Origin: Mugil cephalus
Taxonomy: Eukaryota > Chordata > Actinopteri > Mugiliformes > Mugilidae
Length of the DNA: 64,000 nt
Direction of reading: 5' to 3'
Assembly: GCF_022458985.1 (NCBI RefSeq)
Contig: NC_061781.1
Location: 6,621,501 to 6,685,500 of the forward strand
In this document: positions 24,301 to 37,200 of the stretch, piece after piece
Numbering within the stretch: the first letter of the stretch is position 1
How the letters are laid out: every line of letters starts with the position of its first letter
Position numbers and translations under genes: made by a program
The notes under the pieces: generated by a model
The model's database searches: none
Seen by the model: only the letters and a program-made list of their open reading frames with translations
What the model was told of the DNA's origin: nothing

Positions 24301-27300
24301 AATGCAAAACCAAAAGATTCAAAAATGCATTATGGTCAAAATACATGTTGAGCTTAATGACAATGGCAGATGAGTAGAAATCATCAAAACATCTAAACCA
24401 GGATGAAAATCAGGCCCTTGCCAAGAGAGGAAAGAGAGTGGGTGAATAAAGGAAGACGGTTAGGCTGTTAAACATATAGAGCGCTTATTTAAACAGGGCC
24501 CATCTGAAAGAATAATGATTGCTCTTCTATTTTCCTTAGTCGTTGGAAGGATTGAGGCAAATCTGGATGCTGGAATGGAATCACAACTGCACCAAAGTGC
24601 TCTGGAGGATAAAAGTGGTCACTCAGTGGTCAGAGTTTGTAACGTTAGAAGCCCGCAGCAGCTTGATGACAGCGGTCAAGCTTTCAGGTGAAACCAGAAA
24701 CCAACTAGGGGACGATCAAGAAATGACTGACTGAACTTTCAATCGGATACCAAACGTTGGAGAGACACAGAGCAAGTGATAGGGTTTCATTTCACAGCAG
24801 AGGACGACACATTATACATGATTTCTATTCGACTTTGTAACTTTTCTCTGTACAATAACATTGTTTTGCTTTCAGTTGAGGCCCATATGACCAGTGAGCA
24901 TGATGAAGAGGAGGTATGGACATTTTAAAAGATTATATTTTTGTTTTATGGTAGGTTTTGATGGCGAACTTAAAACATCAGTTAATTGCAGTTTGCGGAT
25001 TCTTTGCGGATTGCAGAGTGAAAATACATCTCTGCATTTGTCTTCAGTATGACTTGTGGCTTATCCAATAGTGTACTAAGAAGTAAATCCACCTCAGCTG
25101 TTTATTGCCATTAGGCACAAACAAATCTAAATACTTCTTTGCTATCTAAGCTCTGACTATTTGACCTCGTGTTGATTCAGACCATAAGCCTGCAAGTCAC
25201 GCAAGCATTTATAATCAACGGGTGTTGAATTAATCCAACCTTACAAAGTCACACATTGCGGCTCACACCAAAAGCTTCGGCATCTGAAAGCAATTAAATG
25301 TCTGGTTTCCATGAGAAGCTGATTTGCCAGTTGACAGTTGCAGTCGGGCCGGGGGGTTGAACCCTCCCGAGTGCCCCACTGCTTGCCCATACTATACCAC
25401 CAGCACACATTAGCAATGAGGCCTGAATGATTTTAAATCACATAATCACAGAAAACATTGTTTGAAAATAAGAGCAACAAATGCTAACCCTCTGTAAAAG
25501 CCTGTAAATATTCAGATCCATTTGCGGACGTGAGAAGCGCATTCCTGCCTGGTACACCATGCTGCCTTCCCCGTGGCGCCACCTCACGCGCTCTGTGTTT
25601 ATTCTAAAATGCCACTGAACTATGAATTTTTGACACTGCAGTTTTGATGTTTGCAAGGCTGGTGTTAAAATGCCCAGCCAGTCCTCTAAACGGTTTGGTA
25701 ATTAAAGAAACTGTTTGACATTATGGGTAATACACGTAGCTATCGAGTGAGAGACAATGAGATGATTAATACCTCATAATGATTAATCTCATGTTTGGAA
25801 TTCATGTAGACCTGCTCAGCGCAGAGTTTGGAAACATTGGTTTTGTCCAACTGCAACAAAAACTTCCCACCAGCACCTCTAAAGGTTGCTGGTTGACACC
25901 TTGCATTAGGTTTGTTTAATCTCTGCAGAAATCAACGTGTAAAAAGGACAATCCGCCATTTTATGAGAGGTTACGTGCCAGACTGTTTCTTGGCAGTAAA
26001 GTCTGTGCCTGTTTCACAAACTCCAGGAAGTGTACCAAAACTAATGTTAACCATTGTGCTTTAAAGGCTATTGGTAGGATGTTAACTTTGTACAAGTTGT
26101 ACAGTCTTGTGCTTTGGAAAAAAGTAACTACTCAAACTTTCTGGACAAAAAAAATAATTAATAGGACTATTATTGTAAGATATTCTTCAGTATCCTTGCA
26201 TGCATAGTTATAAGGGTTGGAGAGCTCCTGTTGGTGAAAGCCAAATCAAAGCTTTATCTTCCTTAAACAACAACCACCATCCAAGGTATGAGACAGAAAC
26301 ATATTCACCAGTTCTTTGAGGGAAACAGTCACCACTTAGTGGCTTGGTCATGCTTTTTAGCTTACTGTTTTTTTTTCTTCTTCTTTTATTTCAATTTTAT
26401 TTGGACAAATGTGGAACCAGGATTGCTGAGAAAAGAACGTACTGGCCTTGCTGAGGTGTAATCAGTTTATGGTACGGATCCAAATGTCAGTGGATCCTTC
26501 AGTGGTCAGCCTGTCTAGCTCCATACAAAGCCTGTGTTTGCTTGACAGAACGAGCAAAGTCTTCTATGGATGTGCATCTGATCATTATCCCCATGGCTGT
26601 GACACAATGTGCTAATTTTGCCACATTTGGAACGGTGCATTTTTCTTTTTCCGCCGAGCGTCGTCCCTCTTCGTACATTAGTGCTGCTAGACCGTCTGTG
26701 GGGATGGATGACACTTTCTTCTGTGTCATCTCAATTAATGATGAAAAGTGAGAGGAGCCTAAGAATCCAGGAGTAATCTGCTTTTTCCATTTGATACGAA
26801 CCTGCCTTCAACACACTCACACTCACACACACACACACCCCACCCCAAATATGGACATTTGGATTAGATTGAGCCCCACGTGCTATAGGTGTTGCCATTT
26901 TATTGCTGATTTAACTGCTGCCAAGCACTAAAAGCCCCTCATCCTTGAGTCGGCTAAATCCTGGAACAATTTATACACACAATAAAGAGCAAGTCTGAAA
27001 AAAAAACAGAGTGAAGGACAGAAATTAAAAGTGCAAAACAAAAAGGTTATAAGAAACAGATTGCTAAACATAAACACTAATCAGTTGACGGGAGCAGAAA
27101 CAGGAAATTAGATTCCCAGGAGCTGGAAAATGCATCCACGAAAAGTATCAATGATTCATTGTTCTTCTTCTGCTACAGTTGGATGAAAGAAAGAAGGGGC
27201 TGGACAGGAAGAATGAAAAGAAATGAGCTGGAGAATGAGACGAAAAGAGAAAGAGAGTAGAGGGAGACTGAAAAAGAGGAATGAGCTGATCGAGAGGGAG

Positions 27301-29905
27301 GACCCAAGGCCTCGAGGCTGCTCTGCAGATACTGCACCAGGCTGAGCACGTTTGTCCTGGCTTCACAGGTCAGCAACCTCCTTCTCCCTCAGTTCGTACC
27401 AGACATTTCATGCTGTAGAATGATCCAATCTAGACAGTGTTTAAAGGGATGGGTTCTAGGAAATACACTTGTAGCCGTTCTTTCTGAGAGTTTCAGAAGA
27501 TTTACGCCACTCTCCTGAGTGATGCTACAGCCAGATGATGGTAAGCTGATCATAACATGAGGACCGGTAACAATCCTTATTCCAAGGTGACTTTTTGGTT
27601 CAGCTTTGTCTTCTTTAATTATCATTCATTTTCAACACTCCCAGGTTGCCAGAAAATCAGCAGAGATTCCAGGAAGTCACTGGGCTGCCAAGAAATAGTC
27701 CAGCTCATAAATTCACAGTAAAACCCCTTTTACACTTCAGTTTTTGTACAGTTTAAACAAACAATGTGTAACATGTTAGTGTTTTTAATGGACAGACTCA
27801 TGTGCGTCTAGTCTTTACCCAAAGCCAAACTGTTGAACGTATTTGTTGTTTTTTTTTAATATTTTCTACAGACACAATATTTAAACACTGGAAATCGTAT
27901 GTTGATGCTTTTATAACCACCACCCCGACTGACAGGATCTCCACTCAGCCCCTTGTCTCCTCCTTGTCTCCATTTCCGACATTTCTCTCGTGGGAAACAT
28001 TTAGCTCTTAGTGTCTTGTGGAAATGAGCATAACATTTTAGATCACAAAACACAGCCTCTGTGATTAATGGAGTCACCTGAAACACTGGAGCCATCTAGC
28101 CAATTTGATGAGTCACTGCATTCTTGAAGACAGAGTCATGACATGTCACACAGTGAATTATAGGGGATCGTGAGCCACCCAATTATGCATTAACATCAAA
28201 CACGGTTTAAGTCAGCTAAAACAAAAAATAGTCAAAAACAAACGCTTAAAATGTTGAGTGCGGCTCAAAAGGGCAGCCACAGCGACAAAAGAAATGTATT
28301 TTCCTTCACTTCTGCTTATTTGAAGTGGAATATCTTTGGTGACGGTTTCCCAGTTCCAAAAGTTGACAACTGAAAATAAAAAGAAAAAGTTCAATAATGC
28401 AACATGAAATGCTTGTGTAACAATGAAACCACTGTCTCGTGTTTAAAGTGAAACAAAACTGAAATCCTTGACAAGATTTTTTCTTCACTGACCCGGTGAA
28501 GATTGGATTGGATTCTCCTACTGCAGAGACGTCTGGCCAGTACGTTTATGATAACACACAGCCTAGTTTTGTTCTGTGGAGAATACAAATGGGTTAAAGG
28601 GTATGAGTCCGGCCTGTGAACTGTCTTTCCTGAAGGCCTGACCTCACAGCTGCCACCTCACGGGCTGGAGGAGCCCCGGCCTTACAACCTGAGGACGAGC
28701 ATGAGCGGCACAAGGCCAAACTGGCAGGAGCCGCGGTGCTTTGGGGGCAATGAAAAATAATTTCCTCCTAAAGATGGGCCTCGGGGGATCTGGCTTGGCC
28801 CAAAGCTGAGGAGTGTGAGCCACGCAGGAGGAATTCCAAGGCGGGGTGACTGAGAACGTCAGAGGGAAATGTCAAAGACAGACGGCGGCGTCAGGCTGCT
28901 GCAACCCGGACCTGTTTACTCAATGCCTGATTAAACTGCACCATAAAGGAATTCACATCCACTCTGGATATGAGTCAAACAAAAGCCTCTAATGTGCGTT
29001 GCAGACATTTCAGTTTCACAATGTTATCCGCAAAAGGCACATTTACCTACATAATTGAATTATACTTGTGGGTAAGATGATACTGTTTAAAACGTACGTG
29101 TAGCAGCTTATAGAGCAATGTTTAAGGAGGTTCATTATTAACAGCCCTGGGGTTTTCAAGCAATATTATATTATGTGTTGCGAATTTTTAGTCGTTAGTT
29201 GTGAAATCTTTTCTTGATTTAATGGTTGTAGCCAATTTCAGGTTCCACTTAAATAGAAAAGCTGAAAAGATGTTTGATAAAGTTGCACAAAATTATCACC
29301 TATTGAGAAAGCTGGAGTCGTGGACTGAGCCAGTATCGTTGGCTTGAGCTGATCAGCAAACTGATCCCAGTGCAGGTTAGGTTGGTTGCGTGTAGCTGAT
29401 GAAGAAACACTGAGGTATGGTTGAAGCATCTGTTTTAGATAATCAAGTGAAGTGTCAGTGCTCTGACTGACCATGCCTTGATTTGTAACCGGTAGTTTTA
29501 AAACTAGATAAATAGAGACACAAATCAAGGACCTGTTTAACAATGAAAACTCTCAGACTGTCACCAAAAGTAGCGATCACCACAACCCCTGCTGCATCTC
29601 CCTGGGTACCTGGGTATGGAAGGCTACAAACGTCATATAAGACGTTTAAATTCAAACAAATGGAAAATGACCCAGTTGGTAAAAATTAGACTTCAGCTGA
29701 TTCAGTCATCCACGGTGACATGTTTTTTCAGGCTTCTCCTGTCAAATCAGTTGGGCATTTTAAGTTTGGAAAAAAAGGTTCTTGATGGAAAATCCTCGTC
29801 CTTCTGAAGGTCCGTCGCTGCCTTTTATGAGGAGATGATCACTGGTATTTTTACGGGGTATTTTAGGGTGTTCTTTAAGGTCGGTGAATTCAGCTGTAGG
29901 CCTTA

Positions 29906-30094
29906 CACTGCAAAAACAGCATTACTAGAAAGAAGCAAAATAATCTTATATTCAGTCAAGTCATCTGAAAACAAATCTGCCAGTGAGTTAAGATTTTTTT
30001 TTTTGCTTGACAAAAGTTCAAAATATAAGGTGTATTTTTTTGATACAAGGATTTGCCTTTCTTGAAATAACTTTTTTTTTTTTTTTTTGCAGTG
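29906..30094. mobile_element. MITE-like element with CACTGCAAAAA terminal inverted repeats
   Basis: CACTGCAAAAA at 29906-29916 is matched by its exact reverse complement at 30084-30094, and both ends are flanked by TA (29904-29905, 30095-30096), consistent with a TA target duplication. The 189-bp body has no transposase frame, and its arms are loosely complementary further in (each carries a CTTATATT...GTCAAG-like string). A non-autonomous DNA transposon; TA target preference suggests Tc1/mariner-type mobilisation, but the family is not certain. Confidence 0.75.
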
Positions 30095-30236
30095 TACTGT
30101 GTCCTCAACATGGCCTAAGACAAGGAAAGAAGACAAATTTTGCGCGAGAATTTAGCCGCAAAACAGTCTTCACATAGAAGCGCGTACATATCGCCCACCT
30201 TAGCCCGCTGATTGTTTTCGAACGAGGAGGCGAAAA

Positions 30237-30361
30237 ATGGTGAGCACCAGCGAGGCCGTGACCTTTCCAGAAGCAGACGCTCTGCTGGACTTCTGTATGA
30301 AGTTTTTCCACTTTCCCAGGCGCTTGTTTCAAGGCCCAGACTTCAAAGAGCACTTGAAAAG
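30237..30361 (+). CDS. Unassigned coding-like first exon (candidate)
   Basis: From the ATG at 30237 a frame of 41 codons plus 2 nt runs into a consensus donor AAAAG/GTAGAG at 30361/30362; unspliced it stops at 30363-30365. Codon choice is strongly C/G at third positions (for example a run of GTG, ACC, GAG, GCC, GTG), unlike the A/T-rich surroundings. The peptide begins MVSTSEAVTFPEADALLDF and is rich in Phe and basic residues after that (MKFFHFPRRL). A good acceptor (pyrimidine tract, CCCAG) occurs near 30640, but the frame it opens is not clearly protein-like. I do not recognise the family. It lies alone in the gene desert, 143 bp past a MITE. It could be a real small gene, a remnant, or chance. 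Confidence 0.35.
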
Positions 30362-32822
30362 GTAGAGATATCTACTCCAGCCTCACACCCACCACATTTA
30401 CACAAACGGAAAGTGGAGCAATGTGGTTCATATTATTTGATAAGCATCCCATATTCTCAGAGGTATTTTAATGACCTGCGGCTAGTGTTTTCATGGTCCT
30501 GGCGTTAACTCTCCAGTGACACTTTGGGAGCGTGCACATCTAAAGGTCCTGACTGAGAAGGGTTAGCGGGATCTTTATTACACAATGGCACCCGACGTGT
30601 ACACTGTGTATGATGGAGATCAGTTTTCCTTTCTCCCAGACCACTGGTATTCATTATGTATCTGTGTGTTTATTTTTTGCTGTCTGGAGATGTCAGGGCG
30701 GTCGTGTGTTCCTGCCTCGGCGTGACTGTATGAGTGTGTACTGATGGCCGTCAGGGAGGACAGTTTGTGTATTGTTTTAGGCCGTGTGGCACGCCAGCTG
30801 TCACGCATGGCCTTGGCAGACGTTTTCTCTCGATGCGGCCTTTCTCAGTCCTTACATATGCAGCGTGTGAGATCCTTGGCAGTTACGTCAAACCGTACAC
30901 TGATAAGTTCAGACCAAAGAGAACAGGGCTCCCGCCGCACAGGGTTTTTCATAATGTAAAGATTGATCTGAGCCCCGGTGATGGCCACCCACGCAGTCAA
31001 GCTGTCAACATGTAAGGATTGAGTAGTCACAAGAAAAAAAAACTAAAAAAACTTGTGTTTTCAGACTGATTGTGTGAACGGTAAGATGTGACATGACGAA
31101 GCTGTGTCATATAAGATAGCATCCGGCAGCTGTCATCGTCCTAAACTTTTCTCAAGGTGCGCCAAAGCAACCGCACAAATACCCGGCGGCACGGGTGGGA
31201 ATGACTAGTTCAATTTACCGTAAAACCAATTTCTCGGGGACGACTACCATCCGAAGGGAAGTATTTCACGCCGGTGAGGTGCAGTTCAGTGTGACACATC
31301 TTACCACTTTCCAGTCTCCTGTCCCGTCCCCTCGTCAGCACACAGCTGAATTGTTTGCCTTCATCAAGCTCCACCACAAAAGCCAAGTCTCACCCTTCGG
31401 GGGTTGGAGTTCGGCCTCATTTACCGACATCAGAGTTTGTTTGTGTGGATGAGTTATGGACTTACTCTGCTGGTATGTTCTTTTGTGGTGATTACAAAGG
31501 CCTATACAGTGACTGGGAAGCTTCCACTAAACTGTCACACAGCGACTTCTTTGTTTCATAGGAGCTTTCAGGAGGTGGCTCTTTACATAGCAAACACCGC
31601 GATCTCTCAACAACCACACTTGCCCCCCCAACTGTAAACCTGCCAATCCCTCCGAGACCTACGGCATCTTAACAGAGTCAAACAAAAAGGCCTGGACCCA
31701 AACTCAAGGCTTTTACTGTTGGAATATGTCTGGAATATGTATCTCTCACTTTTTTTCATAATGTGTTTATTTTATTTTTTTTGGAATACTACTTCTGAGA
31801 ATCCACATTTTCCTTTCCTCTAGGGGACTGCAACGCTGGGGAGAGGAGGGGGTGCGTGGGGGGGTGTGTGTGTGTGGGGGGAGTACTAGTCATGTCGTGG
31901 TTTTTGCATGCAAAATCACGAGGTTCTTTGAAGTGTTTCGAAACAGACCACGCAGCCCAAGTGACAGTGCCCGGCCCGAGCGCCTACGCTGGCTTCATTC
32001 TTGCCGGATTGTCTGTCCGTGATTTCCCGACGTCTTTTATGTCTGAGAAAATGTGTTGTGGATTCCTAAGCTGTAACATATTGTAAATTGAGTGTAAAAT
32101 GACAGAATCATGTGAATTATGAGGATTGATGCATCATGATCTAAATATGTGGTTTGCGCAGAGTGCAGATTTGGACTGCTCCAGCCTTTTTATTTTCCCT
32201 CAAAAATCACCCAGCTCGAGGAGGGTGAAAAAGGGAAATCAATGTGGTGTTGGACTATTTACTTTTCATTTTTTTTCAATACACTGGATCATTTCGATGC
32301 AGAGATATCCTATAGGCGAGGATTCTATATATTTTCAATGTCTTTAATTTCCTTAAATTGAACTTACATTGAGTGTGGCCAGACGTTGATGCTTTAAAGC
32401 GATGCCAAAGACTTTCTGAGCGGAGAAGAGTCAAAAAGTGTAAAATAAACCAGACAAACTGGGAGGCCGATTACGGTTTTTAAAAAAGCGGAACAATAGA
32501 CGGTAAACAAAAGCATCCTGCCTCCAACATTCTTCTGGCCACAGTCGTGTTGGCAAATACTTCTCATGGTTCGGTTAATCTTGTTCCAGTGCCAGATGTG
32601 GCTGCGGTGCGACAAATAAGGAAGCAGCAGGTGTCGTAAAAAAATAAAACTTTTTGTTGTTTATTTGGTTCTCAGGTTTTTATTTGGAGCCTGTCTGGAG
32701 CATGTTTTCTTTTTATTTATCCCTGCAAGCTATAAAAAAAAATTAATAATTTTGAAAAATTACAAGAAGAGACTTTAAATCAAAACTACATTAAATACTG
32801 GTAGATTGCTACGAAATAGTGT

Positions 32823-33202
32823 CAGGGCCCATGAGAAAATAAAACATTTTATTTTCAAAAAATGAGGTAGATTTTTGTTTCTTCGTGCACTTTGAGAAAA
32901 AAAAAGTCAGAATTTTGAGGGGAAAAAATGAAATATCGAGAAAAACTGTCATAAATAAAAAATACATTGTCATAAAGCGAACCTTCAAACCGTCAGTACC
33001 GTATGTGTACGTGGGGAGGTTTGACTTTAAACTCACTTTTTTTTCTCACAGTGGCCCTAATTCTAATATTCCGCGGTATTGGGGCTTTATTCTTAAAATT
33101 GTATTTCGACCTTTTTGTAAAAACTTTGACTTTCTCTCAAAGTGCTTAATAAAAAATAAAAAAATCTACCTCCTCTATTTTTTTTCCTCATGGATTGCCC
33201 TG
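32823..33202. mobile_element. Non-autonomous hAT-like DNA transposon with long inverted repeats
   Basis: The left end CAGGGCCCATGAG and the reverse complement of the right end (CAGGGCAATCCATGAGG) match, as do internal blocks: GAGGTAGATTTTT, GCACTTTGAGA and AAAGTCA-type strings occur in order on the left and inverted on the right. The two arms cover roughly 120 bp each. The CAGGG terminus is typical of hAT elements. No transposase remains. The flanking 8-mers are only loosely similar, so any target duplication has decayed. Confidence 0.65.
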
Positions 33203-33427
33203 ATATTTCTGTATATAAGAGCTATATTTATTCCAGTCATGCATTGTCAGAAATCAAACAGTAAATTTTACCTGTGTTTTATGTTTTATGCATTTTGATA
33301 CAGCATTTTCATTTGGTTTTAATTGATCCTTCAAAATTAAAAATGTCTTGTTTTATGAAGGTTAAAGGGTTTTTTATGTAGCCATATGTAGACAAAATCG
33401 ATTTACAGAAGGTAATCAAATTTAACC

Positions 33428-33570
33428 CAGATGAATGGTAAATGGTCTTGTTTTTAACACAGTGCCTTTGTAGTTATTGGTGCTCAAAGTGCTTTACAGA
33501 CACACACCAGTGAAACGCACTGGGACAACTGGAGGTTCAGTGTCTTGGTCAATGTGGAACCCTCTACAAC
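33428..33570. mobile_element. Interspersed repeat fragment (teleost-type)
   Basis: Contains AATGGTAAATGG, GCTCAAAGTGCTTTACA and GGTTCAGTGTCTTGGTCAA in that order. From memory these strings recur in a common fish interspersed repeat (consensus forms AAAGCGCTTTACA and TTCAGTGTCTTGCCCAAGG). Family name not assigned. Confidence 0.5.
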
Positions 33571-34176
33571 CGTTACCTGCATGCAAACACAAGATCGTTT
33601 TGGCAAATGAGTGTAAGATCAAGACAGATCAGCATAAATATCTGTGACGGTCCATAAGCCCACTTCACTGTAGTGGCATGTCTTTGTGCGTTTGATCCCA
33701 GCCAGTTTTCTTTGTAAGCCTCACGTTAGAATATAGTGGACAGCATGACTGGTCAGAGTTATGGATAACTCTTGACACAGCTGTTTGATCTTAGGCACAC
33801 AAAGAGAGCGGGTGTCATCAACATACGGCGGAGTGAGAGACACATAAAAAAAGATGGAATAGACAAGCAGGGTATCAATCAAACAGCAGCTGATGGCCGT
33901 CTTCGTGAGATGCAGAGTTCAGCACTCTGCCTTTCTCCCCCTCCTCTCCTCTCCCCGTCTTTTCTGTTCTTTTATCCCTTCCTTCCCTTTCTGAGCAGCG
34001 CCCCGTCTGTCTTGTCTTCGGCTTTCTTTGTTTTATGCAAAAGCCGCCACGTCCAGAAGGAACAGATTTGCACAGCCGCTTTGATCCTGTTGTTATGATT
34101 CTTTTATTTGCCTCAGCCACATCCTTCTCTCTCCGATGCAGTCGCTTCGCAAGGCGCTTCAAATTAGGCCGGAGGA

Positions 34177-34288
34177 CAGGAGAGGAGAGGAGAGGAGAGG
34201 AGAGGAGAGGAGAGGAGAGGAGAGGAGAGGAGAGGAGAGGAGAGGAGAGGAGAGGAGAGGAGAGAGAGGAGAGGAGAAGGAGAGGAGA
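34177..34288. repeat. (AGGAG)n pentanucleotide array
   Basis: About 17 tandem AGGAG units on the plus strand (polypurine), then an imperfect GAGA/GGAGA tail. It creates a spurious repetitive Arg-Gly-Glu reading frame. Confidence 0.95.
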
Positions 34289-37200
34289 TGCTCACACTGA
34301 TAAATTACTGAGTAACTCAGTCACTCTACTGTTTGGATCCAAGACCTTTGAACCAAGATGCTTACGTAAGCCAAGTAAACTGGTCCCTGAGATGGAGACG
34401 ATGTTCTCCTCTACTGTGGTTACGTCCTTTATTGGTGAGTGACCCCTTCTTAGAAAACCCAAGAAGGATGATGTTGTGTTTTGTGTCTGTACTGTACCGG
34501 TCTCTGCAGGCAGGAGTGAGTGTGTGTATTTGTGTTGCGTGGCAGTAATGATGAACTGATTCCCCCAAATCGTTTTCCACACTGTCCTAGAACCAGTTCA
34601 TTAAGGTTAGGATCAATAGAATGAACACAGTTGGCCTATTTCTCTTTGTAAATTGCCTGACCTGCAGACTATCTTAGAAAAGAATTTCGTGGAAAAAAAA
34701 TATTTGGCGATTGATGAAAAAGGAGAAATTTACAAGACACCACGGCGTCTTATTTGAAACTTTCCTGCTGTGCGCTGAGCTTTTCATGAGACTGAGGTTT
34801 ATGACACTGTGAAGAGCAATGATCTGTTCATTGCCTTGGTTCACCCAGAATGGTTTAGATGTCAGACATGTCTGCCCCGGTCTGAATATGAAAAGATGAA
34901 ATATGTGAGTGCAAACATTTACCGACGGGAAGAGTGGAAAGATACTGCGAGGACGGATTTGAGCGCGCAGGTCTTGAGAAAGAGCTTAGTTGTACATAAC
35001 TGTAAACCACGCGGTGAACAACACAGGACAATGTGTCTGTCTGGGTTTATATGTAAGAGGTGTTGCGCTCTGAGAAAATCTGAATATAAAAAAAGCCTCT
35101 GGGAAATGAAATGAGTCCATAGTCGACATACACCAAATATGCGGTTGAAATGAGGCGGTTGCTTGATTCTGTCTCTGGTGAGGTAGACTTGGACGGGTAC
35201 AGACGGGGCAATGAGTGTAGAACAACTAGCCACAGCTAGATGAGGTTTTACAACCATGGTGAGTGATGATGAGTGTTTTGCCATTTTATGCGGTGTAGCC
35301 TTATTTTATTTACGACTAAAAACCATCTGCCTCGATGATGAATTACATTTTTTTTTCTTGTTCTTGTGACTATTTTCTGCATTTTGTTATCTGTCTGCGG
35401 GCACAGATTTCTGTTCTCTCAGTCAAACATGAAAAATGGATAGATCAGATATGGGTCATCTTGAGTTTGTCAAGAAGAATCTGATGACAGAAGATTTCCA
35501 TTGCAATAAACAACAGTTAAATCTTTATCTGTTAGCCTACCACCCACTGAGGATATGACATTAAAACCTTTGCATTTGCAGTGTAAAGAACATAGCGACT
35601 GTGGAGACGTCCCAGCACGGAAAACAACCTGCTGCATCACCTAGGAGTTACCTTTCTGCAGGAGAGGGAAGGTCGAGCTGATGTTCAATCTTAAGCAACC
35701 GACGAACATCACTTGGGCAACACTATTTGGATCTCGAAGTTCAAAAATGGTCCTCCAATTCCAGATTTTGTCCAGAGGTGTCGCCAAAGACAAAAACACA
35801 TCCAAAAATGCACAAGACAAAAATAGAACATTATTGTGAGCATTATGGTCATGTAATATACACACTGCTCTATAATGTATACACGACTCATCTAAAACAA
35901 AACTCACTGGACTGATCTATGTGACTTTTTCACTGCTAACTGACTGGTGGGGAGGTTGGGTTCACATTACTGGGAACCTTCTGAAGTTAACAACTTCACT
36001 CAATATCAATCAAATATCATCTGCAGATAATAAATCAGAACTTTCAGAACTTTTACAATTTTGTTGTGAAATCTGTCATCCACCTGGAGCCCCAGCGGTT
36101 TGGCAATAACGCACAATACAAATGTACATAAAACTGGGAGAACAAGATTCTCCGCTCAAGTGCGGTGGTGGCAGGCAATAATGGAGAGGAAATGTGCACG
36201 GGCTAAGACCTGCACCCACATGTGGGATACATTTGACAGGGTAAACACGAGTACGCACACACACGCGTGCTTGGCAGGACTACTGTCCATCAAACACTTG
36301 CCACGTTGCATGTGAAACACCCACCCACACAGACCAAAACACACAAAGTGCACGCATATCCATGCAAACAACCTGTTTAGACACACTTGCGCTGCCCTCT
36401 CATATGCTGTATACAACCAATAGCCTTCAGATTTCTGTATATGTATACATTCACACAGACTTACGCTATCAACAACTTCCTGGCACATGCACATACACCG
36501 GACCCTTTCATCCCAGAAATGTGGCGACCATAGCCATAGGATGTGGATGTGAGCTGTGATAAATAAAATCAGGATCAGAATCTGAAATGTTTATGTGGTG
36601 CGTTATAAAAAAGAAACCAGAGCAGGCCTGTTTCCTACCTCCCTCTCCCAGCAAGGACCAAACCAAATACACAAAAAGAATCAGCAGCAACACATACTGC
36701 GGAGGGCTGATTATTTCACTCGCACACACCCAGTGACGAACACATGCACACGTTTAATTTTTTCTGCAGCTAAACCTTTCAGATCGCTCCCAAAATAGAT
36801 ATTGCCCAGAAAAAATAGGGCCTCAAATTTAAAGTGCCACTGACGACAAATCACTTTTTCTGTGTTAAATGTAACTACCGTTAGTCAGTGCAGAATGAGA
36901 TCAGATGGAGATTCTTGTCCCTCCAAACAAAACAAAACAAAGCTGTTTTCTGCCATTAGTTTCTTCTTCTGCTGAGCGTTCTCCACATTAACATTCCCTC
37001 ACAAAACCCAATCCACTTAACTCATTTTATGCACATGTATTTAATTTTCTAAGCCATTTGCACGTTTCGGGCACCTTTGTGTTGCCAATTTGTGACTTTT
37101 ATGTCACAAATAAAACAAAATAAAATATGAAGTCCTCTTGAGACGGTAACGTTGTGTTCTCGTATGATTCTTCTTACAAAGGGAACTCGTCGTCATTATA

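Larger units (their letters stand above)
16431..30236. other. Gene desert, first part
   Basis: No supported gene in nearly 14 kb. Contents: an E-box cluster (17266-17377), a low-divergence-looking, homeodomain-site-rich stretch (about 17880-18210), A-runs near 18610, an 18-bp perfect palindrome (19593-19610), a 15-bp hairpin (21323-21357), a CA run near 26815-26840 and a short inverted-repeat element (29906-30094). The longest open frame (18353-18754 plus, 133 codons) has a lysine-rich low-complexity tail from an A-run and no domain. Confidence 0.6.

Noticed and set aside
28640..28752. G/C-rich 40-codon plus-strand frame (…EDEHERHKAKLAGAAVLWGQ)
   Set aside because: No start codon or convincing splice sites tie it to other exons; could equally be a conserved non-coding stretch.
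32885..33298. 137-codon plus-strand frame
   Set aside because: Runs through the inverted-repeat transposon; A/T-rich, no transposase motif.
34035..34442. 135-codon plus-strand frame with Arg-Gly-Glu repeats
   Set aside because: Produced by the AGGAG microsatellite.
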